NCBI GenBank assembly: GCA_934140155.1
Contig: CAKPBC010000001.1
Span: 744,001 to 808,000 of the forward strand
Direction: 5' to 3'
From: an uncultured Bacilli bacterium
GTDB lineage: Bacteria; Bacillota_I; Bacilli_A; RFN20; CAG-826
Length of the DNA stretch: 64,000 nucleotides
The position numbers and the translations under genes are program-made. The notes below the pieces were generated by a model that worked only from the letters and a program-made list of their open reading frames with translations, did no database searches and had not been told where the DNA came from. The stretch's first letter is position 1, and the number at the start of each line of letters is the position of its first letter. Shown here one piece after another: positions 26,164-35,679 of this stretch.

Positions 26164-27774
26164 TTATTTTTTTAAAGATGCTTTAATAAATCCGACAAAT
26201 AAAGGGTGAGCTTTTAAAGGGCGAGATTTAAATTCCGGATGGAATTGACAAGCAATAAAGAAAGGATGATCCTTTAATTCAATAATTTCACAAAGCTTTG
26301 TTTGAGGATTGATACCACTAAATACAACACCATTTTTTTCAAATAAAGATTTGTATTTGTTATTGAATTCATATCTATGACGATGTCTTTCTCTAATAAG
26401 CGATTTTTGATACAAAGAGTAAGCAAGCGTATTTGGTAATACTTTACAGTCGTATTCGCCTAAGCGCATTGTTCCGCCTAATTTAATTCCTTTATATTGA
26501 TCTGGTAAATAATCAATAATTTTATTAGTGGTATCAGGATTAAATTCTGTTGAATTAGCATCTTTTAATTTTAAAACATTTTGTGCAAATTCAATTAAAG
26601 ATAATTGCATGCCTAAACATAATCCTAAGAATGGCACATTATGTGTTCTAGCATAATTTATAGCCAACTTTTTACCTTCTGTACCTCTAGTACCAAATCC
26701 ACCTGGCACTAATATACCTTTAACGTCTTTAAATACTTCTTCTGGATTTTCACTTTCTAGTTTTTCACTATCAACCCATTTGATATTAACTTTAGTATTA
26801 AAGACATATCCAGCATATTTAAGTGATTCATAAACTGATAAATAAGCATCATGGAGTTGAACATATTTGCCCACTAAAGCCACGGTTACTTCTTTTTTTA
26901 TACTTTTAATTCTTTTAATTAAAGCAATCCAGTCAGCCATATCTGCTTCAGGTTTACATTCTAAACGTAAATGGTTAACGATTAAGTCATCTAAATGTTG
27001 CTTCTTTAGATTTAACGCTACTTCATAGATAATATCAACGTTTTTAACACTAATAACAGATTCATCACTAACGTTACAAAATAATGCAACTTTCTTTTTG
27101 CTAGCTTTATCAATGTCAACTTCTGAACGAAGAAGTAAAGCATCTGGTTGAATACCTAAAGCAGTTAATTCTTTAACACTATGTTGTGTTGGTTTTGTTT
27201 TAATTTCTCCACTTGCTTTTAAGAAAGGTACTAAAGTAGTATGCATAAAGAAGGTGTTTTCATAACCTAATTCTCTTCTAACTTGTCTAATGGCTTCTAA
27301 AAATGGAAGTGATTCGATATCACCAACTGTGCCACCAATTTCTACGATACATACATCTGTATCGCTTTTAGCATTAAAAGCATCATACATTCTTTTCTTA
27401 ATCTCATTAGTGATATGAGGGATAATTTGAATAGTGGCGCCTAAGAATTCTCCGTTTCTTTCTTTATCTAAAACAGCCATGTACACTTTTCCACTTGTAA
27501 CGCTACTTTCTTTAGTTAAAGATGTATTAATAATTCTTTCATAGTGCCCTAAGTCTAAATCGGTTTCCGCACCATCCTTAGTAACGAAAACTTCTCCATG
27601 TTGATAAGGAGACATAGTTCCTGGATCAATATTTAAATAAGGATCTAGTTTCATAGAGAAAATATGTAATCCTCTTCTTTTTAATAATCTTCCAATACTT
27701 GCAGCACTTATTCCTTTACCTAAACTAGAAACAACTCCGCCAGTGACGAATATAAATTTCATTTTCTTTTTCAT
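26164..27774 (-). CDS. pyrG: CTP synthase
   Basis: A 536-residue protein: N-terminal synthetase domain with FVTGGVVSSLGKGISAAS and SPYQHGEVFVTKDGAETDLD, C-terminal class I glutamine amidotransferase with LGLCLGMQ (nucleophile Cys) and FHPEFKSRP (catalytic His). It converts UTP to CTP. The ATG at 27774 follows AAGGAG; the seven codons before it include that site and are not translated. Terminator at 27.86-27.89 kb belongs to the gene upstream on the same strand. Confidence 0.97.
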   Translation of the reverse strand: MKKKMKFIFVTGGVVSSLGKGISAASIGRLLKRRGLHIFSMKLDPYLNIDPGTMSPYQHGEVFVTKDGAETDLDLGHYERIINTSLTKESSVTSGKVYMAVLDKERNGEFLGATIQIIPHITNEIKKRMYDAFNAKSDTDVCIVEIGGTVGDIESLPFLEAIRQVRRELGYENTFFMHTTLVPFLKASGEIKTKPTQHSVKELTALGIQPDALLLRSEVDIDKASKKKVALFCNVSDESVISVKNVDIIYEVALNLKKQHLDDLIVNHLRLECKPEADMADWIALIKRIKSIKKEVTVALVGKYVQLHDAYLSVYESLKYAGYVFNTKVNIKWVDSEKLESENPEEVFKDVKGILVPGGFGTRGTEGKKLAINYARTHNVPFLGLCLGMQLSLIEFAQNVLKLKDANSTEFNPDTTNKIIDYLPDQYKGIKLGGTMRLGEYDCKVLPNTLAYSLYQKSLIRERHRHRYEFNNKYKSLFEKNGVVFSGINPQTKLCEIIELKDHPFFIACQFHPEFKSRPLKAHPLFVGFIKASLKK

Positions 27775-27849
27775 GGGTATTCTCCTTAAAAACAACGATA
27801 TTACTATACTATATTTTTAACTAAATATTAAGTGTAAGTTGTTTAAAAA

Positions 27850-27890
27850 CATAAAAAAGCACTAGCATCATGTAGCGCTAGTGCTAATAG
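27850..27890 (-). terminator. Terminator of the surface-protein operon
   Basis: A nine-base perfect stem, AGCACTAGC/GCTAGTGCT, followed on the minus strand by six U residues, just after the gene ending at 27897. Confidence 0.88.
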
Positions 27891-27896
27891 GCTTAA

Positions 27897-29477
27897 TTAT
27901 TTGACTTCTTGAATTGTTGTTTGGCCAAGTAATTCGATTTTATCCATCATTAATCCATGCCATCCAATTGTTTCAAATGTAATAGTGTTATTACCTTCTA
28001 CTAAATGAATTTTAGCTACTTCAATCTTTACGAAGTATGTGGCCCATTCATTATCTTTTAAAGTTCCATCTTTTGGGGCTTTTTCACTTGTATAAGTAAT
28101 TTTGTCATCATTTACAAATAAATAAGATTGTTCGTTTAATCCATAATCAATATATTTTTTTGGAGTGACATAAGCATAAAGTATCACATCTGTTTCGTTT
28201 GTTGAAGAAAAATTAAATGTAAATTTAGATCCGCCGTTTTCATTTTCTACTTTAATATATCCAGTATTAGTTTCACTATATAATCCTTTGGTTACTCCAC
28301 CCCATTTTGGTTCAGTTGCTTGAGTAATAGTTACACTATCAGATTCTGCTTCTAAGGTAGAAAGTGTGCAGTTACATTTTTCTTTGCATACAATTTCATC
28401 ATTGCAATCAAGGTTTTGACATTTTCCGCAAATAGGGCAAATACTTACACATTTATGAGTATATTCTTTCATGCTTGCAATGCTAGTGAGTGTTATTTTA
28501 TCAAAGTCAGGACATTGAGGATATGATATTGCTACCCCATTATATTCTCCATTTAAAATGAATTTAATCGTATTATAACCTTTATTGATGTTGATTTTTC
28601 CAAGATCTAAATCTATAAAAGCTAATTGATTATGTGGAGTATCAACAGTAGAATTTGGATTTTTTGGTAGCCATTCTCTATTATGCTCATAGGCGACTCC
28701 GTTAACTTCTACGCTAACATATTTTTTAAATTCACGATCATATGATTCTTGACGTAATGTAGCACTTAAAGAGACTTCTCCTGCAGTTGAAGATATAAAT
28801 GCGAATTTTAAGTATGCATTAGCATAATTTGTTCCCATTAAATCTTTAACAAATGTTACACCATTATATGTTTCCGTATTAAGTGCTTTTCCATCAGCGG
28901 TCATTCTTTCAACATAGTCAGATTCAGCTTCAATCGTTAATTTGTTAAAGTTATCAGTAACTGATGTAGTTTTGCTAGCAATTTCAGTACCATTTACTTT
29001 TAAAGTAAGACTAATATTTTTATTAATAAATTCGCTACTTTTATTAAATTTAATTGTATAGCAAGTCCAATAATAATCGCCTCTTAATGATGTATCACTA
29101 GAAGCAACCTTATTTGTGCCATCATAATATAAGGTTTCTCCGTTTGCGCTTATTCCATAATAAACAACACTAGAACTTACTTCTTTGTCATCTTTTCCTT
29201 CGACTTTTCTTGAATAATTAATAGTGCTTATATCACCTTTAACTGCAGTAGCAAATCTTAAGAAATAACTTTCGCTTGCTTCATCATAAGCAACTTGAGA
29301 AAACATTTTAGAATATAATAATCCATTATTCTCACTTGCTTTACGCACATGATTTAGTGTTACATAGTCTTCATTATCTAATAATGTAGTCTCTTGAAAG
29401 TCTTTATTAGTTTTATTTACTACTCCTAAAGATAATAATGAAGCACTTAATAAAAGATATCCAAATATTTTTTTCAT
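27897..29477 (-). CDS. Secreted carbohydrate-binding protein with cysteine-rich module
   Basis: A 526-residue protein: signal peptide (MKKIFGYLLLSASLLSLGVV), a beta-rich N-terminal domain, a CBM6/35-like module starting TIEAESDYVERM near residue 185, a cysteine-rich linker (CVSICPICGKC, then CNDEIVCKEKCNC, ten Cys in about 30 residues), and a second module starting TLEAESDSVTITQATEP. The same modules make up the C-terminal third of the giant GH3 protein upstream, so both probably bind the same glycan outside the cell. There is no catalytic domain and no sorting signal. The ATG at 29477 is preferred to an in-frame GTG nine bases upstream. Confidence 0.8.
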   Translation of the reverse strand: MKKIFGYLLLSASLLSLGVVNKTNKDFQETTLLDNEDYVTLNHVRKASENNGLLYSKMFSQVAYDEASESYFLRFATAVKGDISTINYSRKVEGKDDKEVSSSVVYYGISANGETLYYDGTNKVASSDTSLRGDYYWTCYTIKFNKSSEFINKNISLTLKVNGTEIASKTTSVTDNFNKLTIEAESDYVERMTADGKALNTETYNGVTFVKDLMGTNYANAYLKFAFISSTAGEVSLSATLRQESYDREFKKYVSVEVNGVAYEHNREWLPKNPNSTVDTPHNQLAFIDLDLGKININKGYNTIKFILNGEYNGVAISYPQCPDFDKITLTSIASMKEYTHKCVSICPICGKCQNLDCNDEIVCKEKCNCTLSTLEAESDSVTITQATEPKWGGVTKGLYSETNTGYIKVENENGGSKFTFNFSSTNETDVILYAYVTPKKYIDYGLNEQSYLFVNDDKITYTSEKAPKDGTLKDNEWATYFVKIEVAKIHLVEGNNTITFETIGWHGLMMDKIELLGQTTIQEVK

Positions 29478-29486
29478 ATTGTTCAC

Positions 29487-29606
29487 CTACATTTCTTCAT
29501 CATATCCACCAGTGATTTCATTATTTTCCACGGTGGATACTAATATAACATCTTCTAAAACTATTTTTATTTCGTCTATTTTAGGTTCGACATATTTCTT
29601 TTTCAT
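29487..29606 (-). CDS. 39-residue peptide encoded between the two surface-protein genes
   Basis: Begins MKKKYVEPKIDEIKIVLEDV and ends NNEITGGYDEEM. AAGGAAAAATTT precedes its ATG at 29606, and its stop touches the next gene. Charged first half, acidic end, a GG pair before the last six residues, no signal peptide and no Cys. Similar short peptides with a MKKKY-P-I/E pattern occur near surface-protein genes in gut Firmicutes, as far as I know without a function. It could be a regulator, chaperone or a leader-bearing precursor. Confidence 0.6.
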   Translation of the reverse strand: MKKKYVEPKIDEIKIVLEDVILVSTVENNEITGGYDEEM

Positions 29607-29625
29607 AAATTTTTCCTTCTTTCTT

Positions 29626-32600
29626 TTAGACGTTTTTTTCAATTATATTGGCATTACCATATAATTCAATTTTATCCATCATTAATCCTTGCCATCCTTT
29701 AGCTTGGAATGTGATAGTGTTGTCGCCATTATTTAGATGAATAACACCTAACTTGATTCTTACAAAGTATTCAGCCCAATGATTATCTTCTAATGATTCA
29801 TCTCTTAGAGCTTTTTCACTTTCATAAGTAATTGTTTCGCCATTAACTATTAAATCAAATTGTTCGTTTAAGGCATAGTCAATATATTTTTTAGGTGTTA
29901 CATAAGCATATATTGCAACATCTATGTCTTGATTAGAATTAATATTGAATGTGAAACTTGAACCACCATTATCATTTTCAACCTTAATGTAACCTGTATT
30001 AGTGGCTTCATAATTACCTCTACTTACTCCACCCCATTTTGGTTCAGTTGCTTGAGTAATAGTTACGCTACTAGACTCAGCTTCTAAAGTTGTTATTTTG
30101 CATTCACATTTATCCTTACAATTGATAGGATCTTGACAATTCAAATCTTGACATTTTCCGCATTCTGGACACTTGCTTTCGCAAACATGGGTATATTCAC
30201 TTACTTCAGTTGGACCAGTAAGGGTGATTTTATCAAAATCAGGACATTGAGGGTAGGCTCCTTCAATAACGGTGAATTTAATGATATTTACGCCTTTTAC
30301 TAAATTGATTTCTCCAATAGATACACTAGCGAAACTGCATTCATTTGGATTTGTATGTGTTTCATCACTATCTTTTGGTAATATTTTATTATAGACATAT
30401 TCTTCGCCATTAATTGTAATGCCCACATATTTATGAAGCTCAAATCCCCAAGGTAAGGAACGAACTGTTAATGAAAGAATTACTTTAGATTCTTCGCTAG
30501 AATTAAAGATGAATGATAATGTCGCTCCGCCATTGCCGTTTAAATCTTTGACATAGGTAATACCTTTTTCTTCATCAGTGGCAATGTTAAGCTCTTTTCC
30601 ATCTTTGGTTTTGCGTTCAACAAAACTAGATTCTGCTTCAATTGAAGTGTTTTTACATTCGCACTTTTCTTTACAAACAATATTTGTACAGTCTTTATCT
30701 AAACACTTTCCACATAATGGACATTTACTTTCGCAAGTATGATTGACTTCATTGATATCAATGCTTCCTAATAAAGAAATTTTATCAAGGTCAGGGCATT
30801 GAGGATATGAACCATCTTTAACATAGATTGTAATATCATTTAAGCCTTCTTTTAATTCAATGATACCAATATCAACTGTTACAAAGTCGCATTTTGAAGG
30901 TTGATCATGTGTTTCATCTTCATCTTTTGGTAACATTTTGTTATATTCATATTCTTCGTTATTAACTTTAATACCAACATATTGATGAAGAGGGAATGCC
31001 CAAGGCATACTTCTAAATGTTGCTTTTAGCATTGCTTTGCCATCTTCTTTAGATTCGACTTTAAAGCTTATTTTTGCATTAGCGTTACTATTTAAGTCTT
31101 TAACAAAACTAATGCCTTTTTCTTCGTCAACTCCAATATTTAATGGTTTATCATCTTTGTTTTTACGTTCAACATATTCAGACTCTGCTTCAATGCTAAT
31201 TAAGTTACATGTACATTTGTCTTTACAAACAATTGGATCATCACAATCTTTATTTGTACATTTTCCACATATTGGACACTTACTATGGCATAAGTGTTGA
31301 TATTCATTAATAACACTATTGGAAATTAATGTAATTTTATCAAAGTTAGGACATTGTCCACCGGATTTTTCGCCAACTTCGAATGTAATAACATTTAAAC
31401 CTTCATTGATTTCAAAGTTACGAATATCGAATGATTGGAAATCACCTTTTCCGTCACTGCCATCATCACTATGATAGTCACCATTTTCTACTGTTCCAAC
31501 AAGCGTTTGTTCATAATCGATTTTTTCGCCGTTTACATAAACATTAACGTGATCATCAAAATCAAAGTTCCAAGGTCTTCTTCTAATAGTGGCATTTAGT
31601 AAAGCTCTTCCTTTTTGATTAGCTAAGAATTTAAAGTTGAGTTTAGCACCAATATTACCATCTAAGCCACCAATATAAGATAGATTTCTTTCTTCATCTT
31701 TTCCAACATGCATATTTCCCCATAAAGCTTTACCATCAATTCTTTCGACATATTCAGATTCAGCTTCAATGGTTATTGTTGTACATTTACATTTAATAGC
31801 GCATGCTGGCTTATCACAAGTTAAGTCTATACAATTACCACATATTGGGCAATGATGGTTACATATATGCACTTCGCCATTTCCTTTATATCCTTTTAAA
31901 GCTGGATCTTTAGCAAAGAATACGGAAGAAGAAATAATAGTACTAACTATGAATATAAATGCTAAACTTCCAGCAGTAATAGCGTTTAATTTCTTAATAG
32001 TTAATTTGGGCTTCTTTTTCTTTTTTGGCTCGTCATCATCGCCATTAGGATTAGGACTATTTGAAGTTTCATTAACTGTTTTTTTATTATTTGAACTGCT
32101 ATTAATATTGGTGCTATTACCAGCATCAATGTTATTTTCAGTAACAAGAATGTTTTTAGCTTTGAATACAAAACTTAATATTGCCATGGCTAATGATAAG
32201 ACCAAAGCCACAATCATTAGAGTTGTTAATAAATTAAGTGTTGATTGCCACCAAGGTGTTATTTTTACCATCTTTGTATTAACAGTTACACCATTAATCG
32301 CAGCACTATGAAGTTGAGTATATAAGACACGATGGCAAGCTTCACGTAAAGCAAGCATTACTGTTGGGTTGTTTTTGCTATCATCTAGCATTGTTTCTGA
32401 ACCACGAGACATCCAAACATCGTTTCCGGCGACTAAGCCTTCGGCAACGGCCCATTTGTCTTCCATGTGTGGCGTAATAGCAGCTCCGGAGCAAGCATCA
32501 GTTTCAACAATACCAATGAATCCCCATTCTTTTCTTAATACGTCAGTAAGTAAACCTTTATGTCTTCCTGTCCAAGTAGTACCAATACGATTAAACGCAG

Positions 32601-35562
32601 ACATTAAGCCATTCATGCCACCTTCTCGAACACCTATTTCAAATACTTTTAAGTAAACTTCTCTAGCACTTTGCTCATTAAAGAATGTAGCAACACCATA
32701 TCTATTAGTTTCTTGATCATTAAATGCAAAGTGTTTAGAGCAAACAATAATACCACGATTAGTCATACCTTTTACTTGACTTGCAAGCATTTTTCCGCCT
32801 AATACACCATCTTCAGAATAATACTCAAAGTTACGACCAGAATATAAACTACGATGGATGTTTCCGCCAGGTGCATAAACAAGAGAATAACCAGCATGTA
32901 ATGCTTCATGAGCGTAAGCATCACCTAAATTTTTAACTAATTCTTCATTAAAACTTGCTGCACTCATTACTGGTGAAGGGAAAGCGTATTTAGTAATATA
33001 AATACCTTGTGGACCATCTGTTGCTTTTAGTCCAGGAGCGCCAATACTTTCCGCACCTGCTAAGAATCCCATACCATAATTCATCATGATGACTTGCTCT
33101 TTATAAGACATTTGATTTAATAAATCTTCCCATAATGGGTCGTCATATTCTAACTCTTCCATCATTGCAAGATTTAAAGCACCAACTGATGAAGTAACTG
33201 TTTCATATTTTGGCATTTTATCATCTTTATTAACTTCTACTTCATGACCATATTGCATGTCATAAACCATTGTGTCGTTTTTACATTCTAGTTTAACTTC
33301 ACTTAATGGATATGTACCTTGCCAATCTTTACGTGATAAATAAGTGATACTTTGATCATCTTTTGTGCCACTATATAAATTTAAATCAGCATTTTCAAAT
33401 CTATTAGTAATTTGTTCGCCAGTTTCTGAGGTTGCATAAGTTGTATAATCATCTTCGTTAATAGTGATTTTATAAGTCATATTAACATCACCAACACTAT
33501 CCATACGATTATTAGTGTTAGTAGGATTATATCCTTTTGCCGCTAAAACATTATTTAAAGCATCATGAGCGTCAGTACCAATACTTAAGTAATAATTACC
33601 TTTTTCTAAAATATAAGTCTTTTTACCATAAGCATCATAAGTACGTAAATCTTCTTTATCAATTTCTACTTTTAATGTTTGTGCTTCACTATTAACTTCA
33701 AGAATATTAGTTTTAGCAAAACCAACTAATTCAATTGCAGATTTTTCTACATTGTTTTCTTGATCATATTCCGTATATGGTTTAGATAAATATACTTGAA
33801 GAGTATCTTTTCCAACATATTTATCACCAATGTTTTTAATATCAAGAGTGACAACATATTTGTCATCAGATTCGCTAAATGTTGGATTTGTTCTTTCAAA
33901 TTCGGTATAAGATAAACCATAACCAAATGGGAAAGCTACTTCGTTTTTATAGTTCCAAGACGTACCATCAAAACTACCATTACTACCACTAGCATTATAG
34001 CGATCTAAGACATAATCTTCATAACGAGTTTCAAAATATTTATAGCCAACATAAATTCCTTCTTGATAAACAATATATTTTAAGTTATGTGTTTGATAAT
34101 AATATTTATATTCATCATTTAAATAAGGAATATCTTTTAATTTTTCTTTAATATCGTCATTTGTCCAAGTGTAATCACCAAAATTAGCGTTACTTGGTGC
34201 AAGATGGTTATTCATTAATAATGTATCAGGAGCATGACCAGACATTACATAATTAGAATTAGATAATACATCCGCAACTTGGACTAAAGATTCACTACCA
34301 CCAATACCAGTCCATACACAAGCGTCAATAGCGTATTTATCTTTGACAATTTCTTTGCATTGTAATGGATTAGCGGTATTAAGTAATAAGACAATTTTCT
34401 TAACTTTTCCTTGTGCTTTCTTCTCTGCTAGTTTGGTAAGAATCTCAGCTTCATCTTTAGTTAATTCAAGGTGATTCATACCGCCATCGACATCAGTTTC
34501 GTTATTTTCAACATTATCGATAATATCTTGGTCTTCACCAGCACGACGAGAAATCACATAAACAGCAGTATCATAAGTTGTGATTGTTTCATTAACAACG
34601 CTTTCGACTTCTTTCCAAGGAACTTCATTTACGCAATATACTGGTTTATAGTTACTATTTGGCCATCTACCAGCATGTAAGCCATAAGCAAAGCTACCCT
34701 TCTTAATTGATTCATCAGTAAAATATTCATATTTTTGATCTAATTTATCATTAACATCAAATCCGCGAGTTTTTAAAGCACTAGATAATTTTCCTTCAGT
34801 TGGATCAGCTTTGACTTCACCAGAACCATAACCACTAACGGCATACTTTCCTTTAGCACTAGCGATACCAAATAAAGAAACTTTTTCACTTGTTTGAAGT
34901 GGTAATGCTTCATTATTGTTCCATAATAAGACTGTACCTTCTACAGCAACTTGCTCAGAAACTTTCTTGGAGTTTTCTCGCATAGTTTTATTATTTTTAA
35001 TTGTGGACTTATTACCACTAGAATCAGTTTGATAAATTGGTGTGCCATCAGCATTTCTTTCGATGAACTCCGAAGAGAATCTTTCAGCTTTTTCTCCCGC
35101 ACCTTCTCCAGTTTGCACTTTTACATAAGGATCAACACCAAGTGTTTTATTAATTGGTGCTTCGTTATCTTTAGCAATACTTGATCCTACTCCTAAAAAT
35201 GTTGAAAGTAATGAGAAAAATATGGTAAGCATTACCCAAACAGAACAAGAATAAATTGTTTTTGTTGTTTTCTTGCTATCTTCTTTTTTACTTTCTGAAC
35301 TATTTTTTAGACAATATAGAACTAGTGATCCTATAGCAATAACTACTGATATTAAAGCAACAACAAATAACAATGTTTGCCACCATGTTTCAAAAATTGT
35401 GACAGTCTTATTTGTTTGCGCAGCAATACCACTAGAAATAACATAAGCAACAATAATTCCGATTATGCTAAAAAATGCGACAATTCCACTTGCTCCACTA
35501 ATGATGCCAAGAGGCAACTTGGTCACTTTGTTAAACAATTGGTTTTTGTTGCTAGTCTTCAT
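29626..35562 (-). CDS. Giant membrane-bound GH3 enzyme, domains permuted, with four Cys-rich/CBM repeats
   Basis: A 1978-residue protein. Order: about three N-terminal membrane helices; the alpha/beta sandwich GH3 domain (EGTVLLWNNNEALPLQ, SVVYVIS-like core near residue 340); a fibronectin-III-like domain (residues about 560-690); the GH3 TIM barrel (KATDGPQGIYITKY, SKHFAFND, and the probable nucleophile Asp in GIVETDACSG); two more membrane helices (about 1140 and 1225); then four units of a ~30-residue Cys-rich linker plus a CBM-like module (each beginning IEAES or LEAES). In normal GH3 the barrel comes first; this reversed order is known from some rumen beta-glucosidases. The ATG at 35562 follows AAAGGAGG. 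A 21-bp-phased repeat upstream suggests control by the adjacent two-component system. Confidence 0.88.
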   Translation of the reverse strand: MKTSNKNQLFNKVTKLPLGIISGASGIVAFFSIIGIIVAYVISSGIAAQTNKTVTIFETWWQTLLFVVALISVVIAIGSLVLYCLKNSSESKKEDSKKTTKTIYSCSVWVMLTIFFSLLSTFLGVGSSIAKDNEAPINKTLGVDPYVKVQTGEGAGEKAERFSSEFIERNADGTPIYQTDSSGNKSTIKNNKTMRENSKKVSEQVAVEGTVLLWNNNEALPLQTSEKVSLFGIASAKGKYAVSGYGSGEVKADPTEGKLSSALKTRGFDVNDKLDQKYEYFTDESIKKGSFAYGLHAGRWPNSNYKPVYCVNEVPWKEVESVVNETITTYDTAVYVISRRAGEDQDIIDNVENNETDVDGGMNHLELTKDEAEILTKLAEKKAQGKVKKIVLLLNTANPLQCKEIVKDKYAIDACVWTGIGGSESLVQVADVLSNSNYVMSGHAPDTLLMNNHLAPSNANFGDYTWTNDDIKEKLKDIPYLNDEYKYYYQTHNLKYIVYQEGIYVGYKYFETRYEDYVLDRYNASGSNGSFDGTSWNYKNEVAFPFGYGLSYTEFERTNPTFSESDDKYVVTLDIKNIGDKYVGKDTLQVYLSKPYTEYDQENNVEKSAIELVGFAKTNILEVNSEAQTLKVEIDKEDLRTYDAYGKKTYILEKGNYYLSIGTDAHDALNNVLAAKGYNPTNTNNRMDSVGDVNMTYKITINEDDYTTYATSETGEQITNRFENADLNLYSGTKDDQSITYLSRKDWQGTYPLSEVKLECKNDTMVYDMQYGHEVEVNKDDKMPKYETVTSSVGALNLAMMEELEYDDPLWEDLLNQMSYKEQVIMMNYGMGFLAGAESIGAPGLKATDGPQGIYITKYAFPSPVMSAASFNEELVKNLGDAYAHEALHAGYSLVYAPGGNIHRSLYSGRNFEYYSEDGVLGGKMLASQVKGMTNRGIIVCSKHFAFNDQETNRYGVATFFNEQSAREVYLKVFEIGVREGGMNGLMSAFNRIGTTWTGRHKGLLTDVLRKEWGFIGIVETDACSGAAITPHMEDKWAVAEGLVAGNDVWMSRGSETMLDDSKNNPTVMLALREACHRVLYTQLHSAAINGVTVNTKMVKITPWWQSTLNLLTTLMIVALVLSLAMAILSFVFKAKNILVTENNIDAGNSTNINSSSNNKKTVNETSNSPNPNGDDDEPKKKKKPKLTIKKLNAITAGSLAFIFIVSTIISSSVFFAKDPALKGYKGNGEVHICNHHCPICGNCIDLTCDKPACAIKCKCTTITIEAESEYVERIDGKALWGNMHVGKDEERNLSYIGGLDGNIGAKLNFKFLANQKGRALLNATIRRRPWNFDFDDHVNVYVNGEKIDYEQTLVGTVENGDYHSDDGSDGKGDFQSFDIRNFEINEGLNVITFEVGEKSGGQCPNFDKITLISNSVINEYQHLCHSKCPICGKCTNKDCDDPIVCKDKCTCNLISIEAESEYVERKNKDDKPLNIGVDEEKGISFVKDLNSNANAKISFKVESKEDGKAMLKATFRSMPWAFPLHQYVGIKVNNEEYEYNKMLPKDEDETHDQPSKCDFVTVDIGIIELKEGLNDITIYVKDGSYPQCPDLDKISLLGSIDINEVNHTCESKCPLCGKCLDKDCTNIVCKEKCECKNTSIEAESSFVERKTKDGKELNIATDEEKGITYVKDLNGNGGATLSFIFNSSEESKVILSLTVRSLPWGFELHKYVGITINGEEYVYNKILPKDSDETHTNPNECSFASVSIGEINLVKGVNIIKFTVIEGAYPQCPDFDKITLTGPTEVSEYTHVCESKCPECGKCQDLNCQDPINCKDKCECKITTLEAESSSVTITQATEPKWGGVSRGNYEATNTGYIKVENDNGGSSFTFNINSNQDIDVAIYAYVTPKKYIDYALNEQFDLIVNGETITYESEKALRDESLEDNHWAEYFVRIKLGVIHLNNGDNTITFQAKGWQGLMMDKIELYGNANIIEKNV

Positions 35563-35645
35563 ACATTTTTCCTCCTTTAAAGTGGGGTGTGTTAAGAATG
35601 AAACCCCTATCAAGAAGTTATATTATTAATATAAAATTGGCAACT

Positions 35646-35679
35646 CAATTACTTATTCCGTAGAGCCAATTACTTATTC
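35646..35679 (-). promoter_or_regulatory. Direct repeat, probable LytTR response-regulator site
   Basis: The 13-base word CAATTACTTATTC occurs at 35646-35658 and 35667-35679. Start-to-start spacing is 21 bases, two helical turns, which is the geometry of AgrA/ComE-type LytTR sites. It lies upstream of the giant GH3 gene and overlaps the end of the histidine kinase gene; an AATATAAC sequence downstream on the minus strand could be the -10 box. The LytTR regulator is encoded 1.3 kb away. Confidence 0.65.

Noticed and set aside
31037..35580. Several + strand frames of 67-120 codons opposite the giant GH3 gene
   Set aside because: They are shadows of a long, well-supported minus-strand gene and have no family features.
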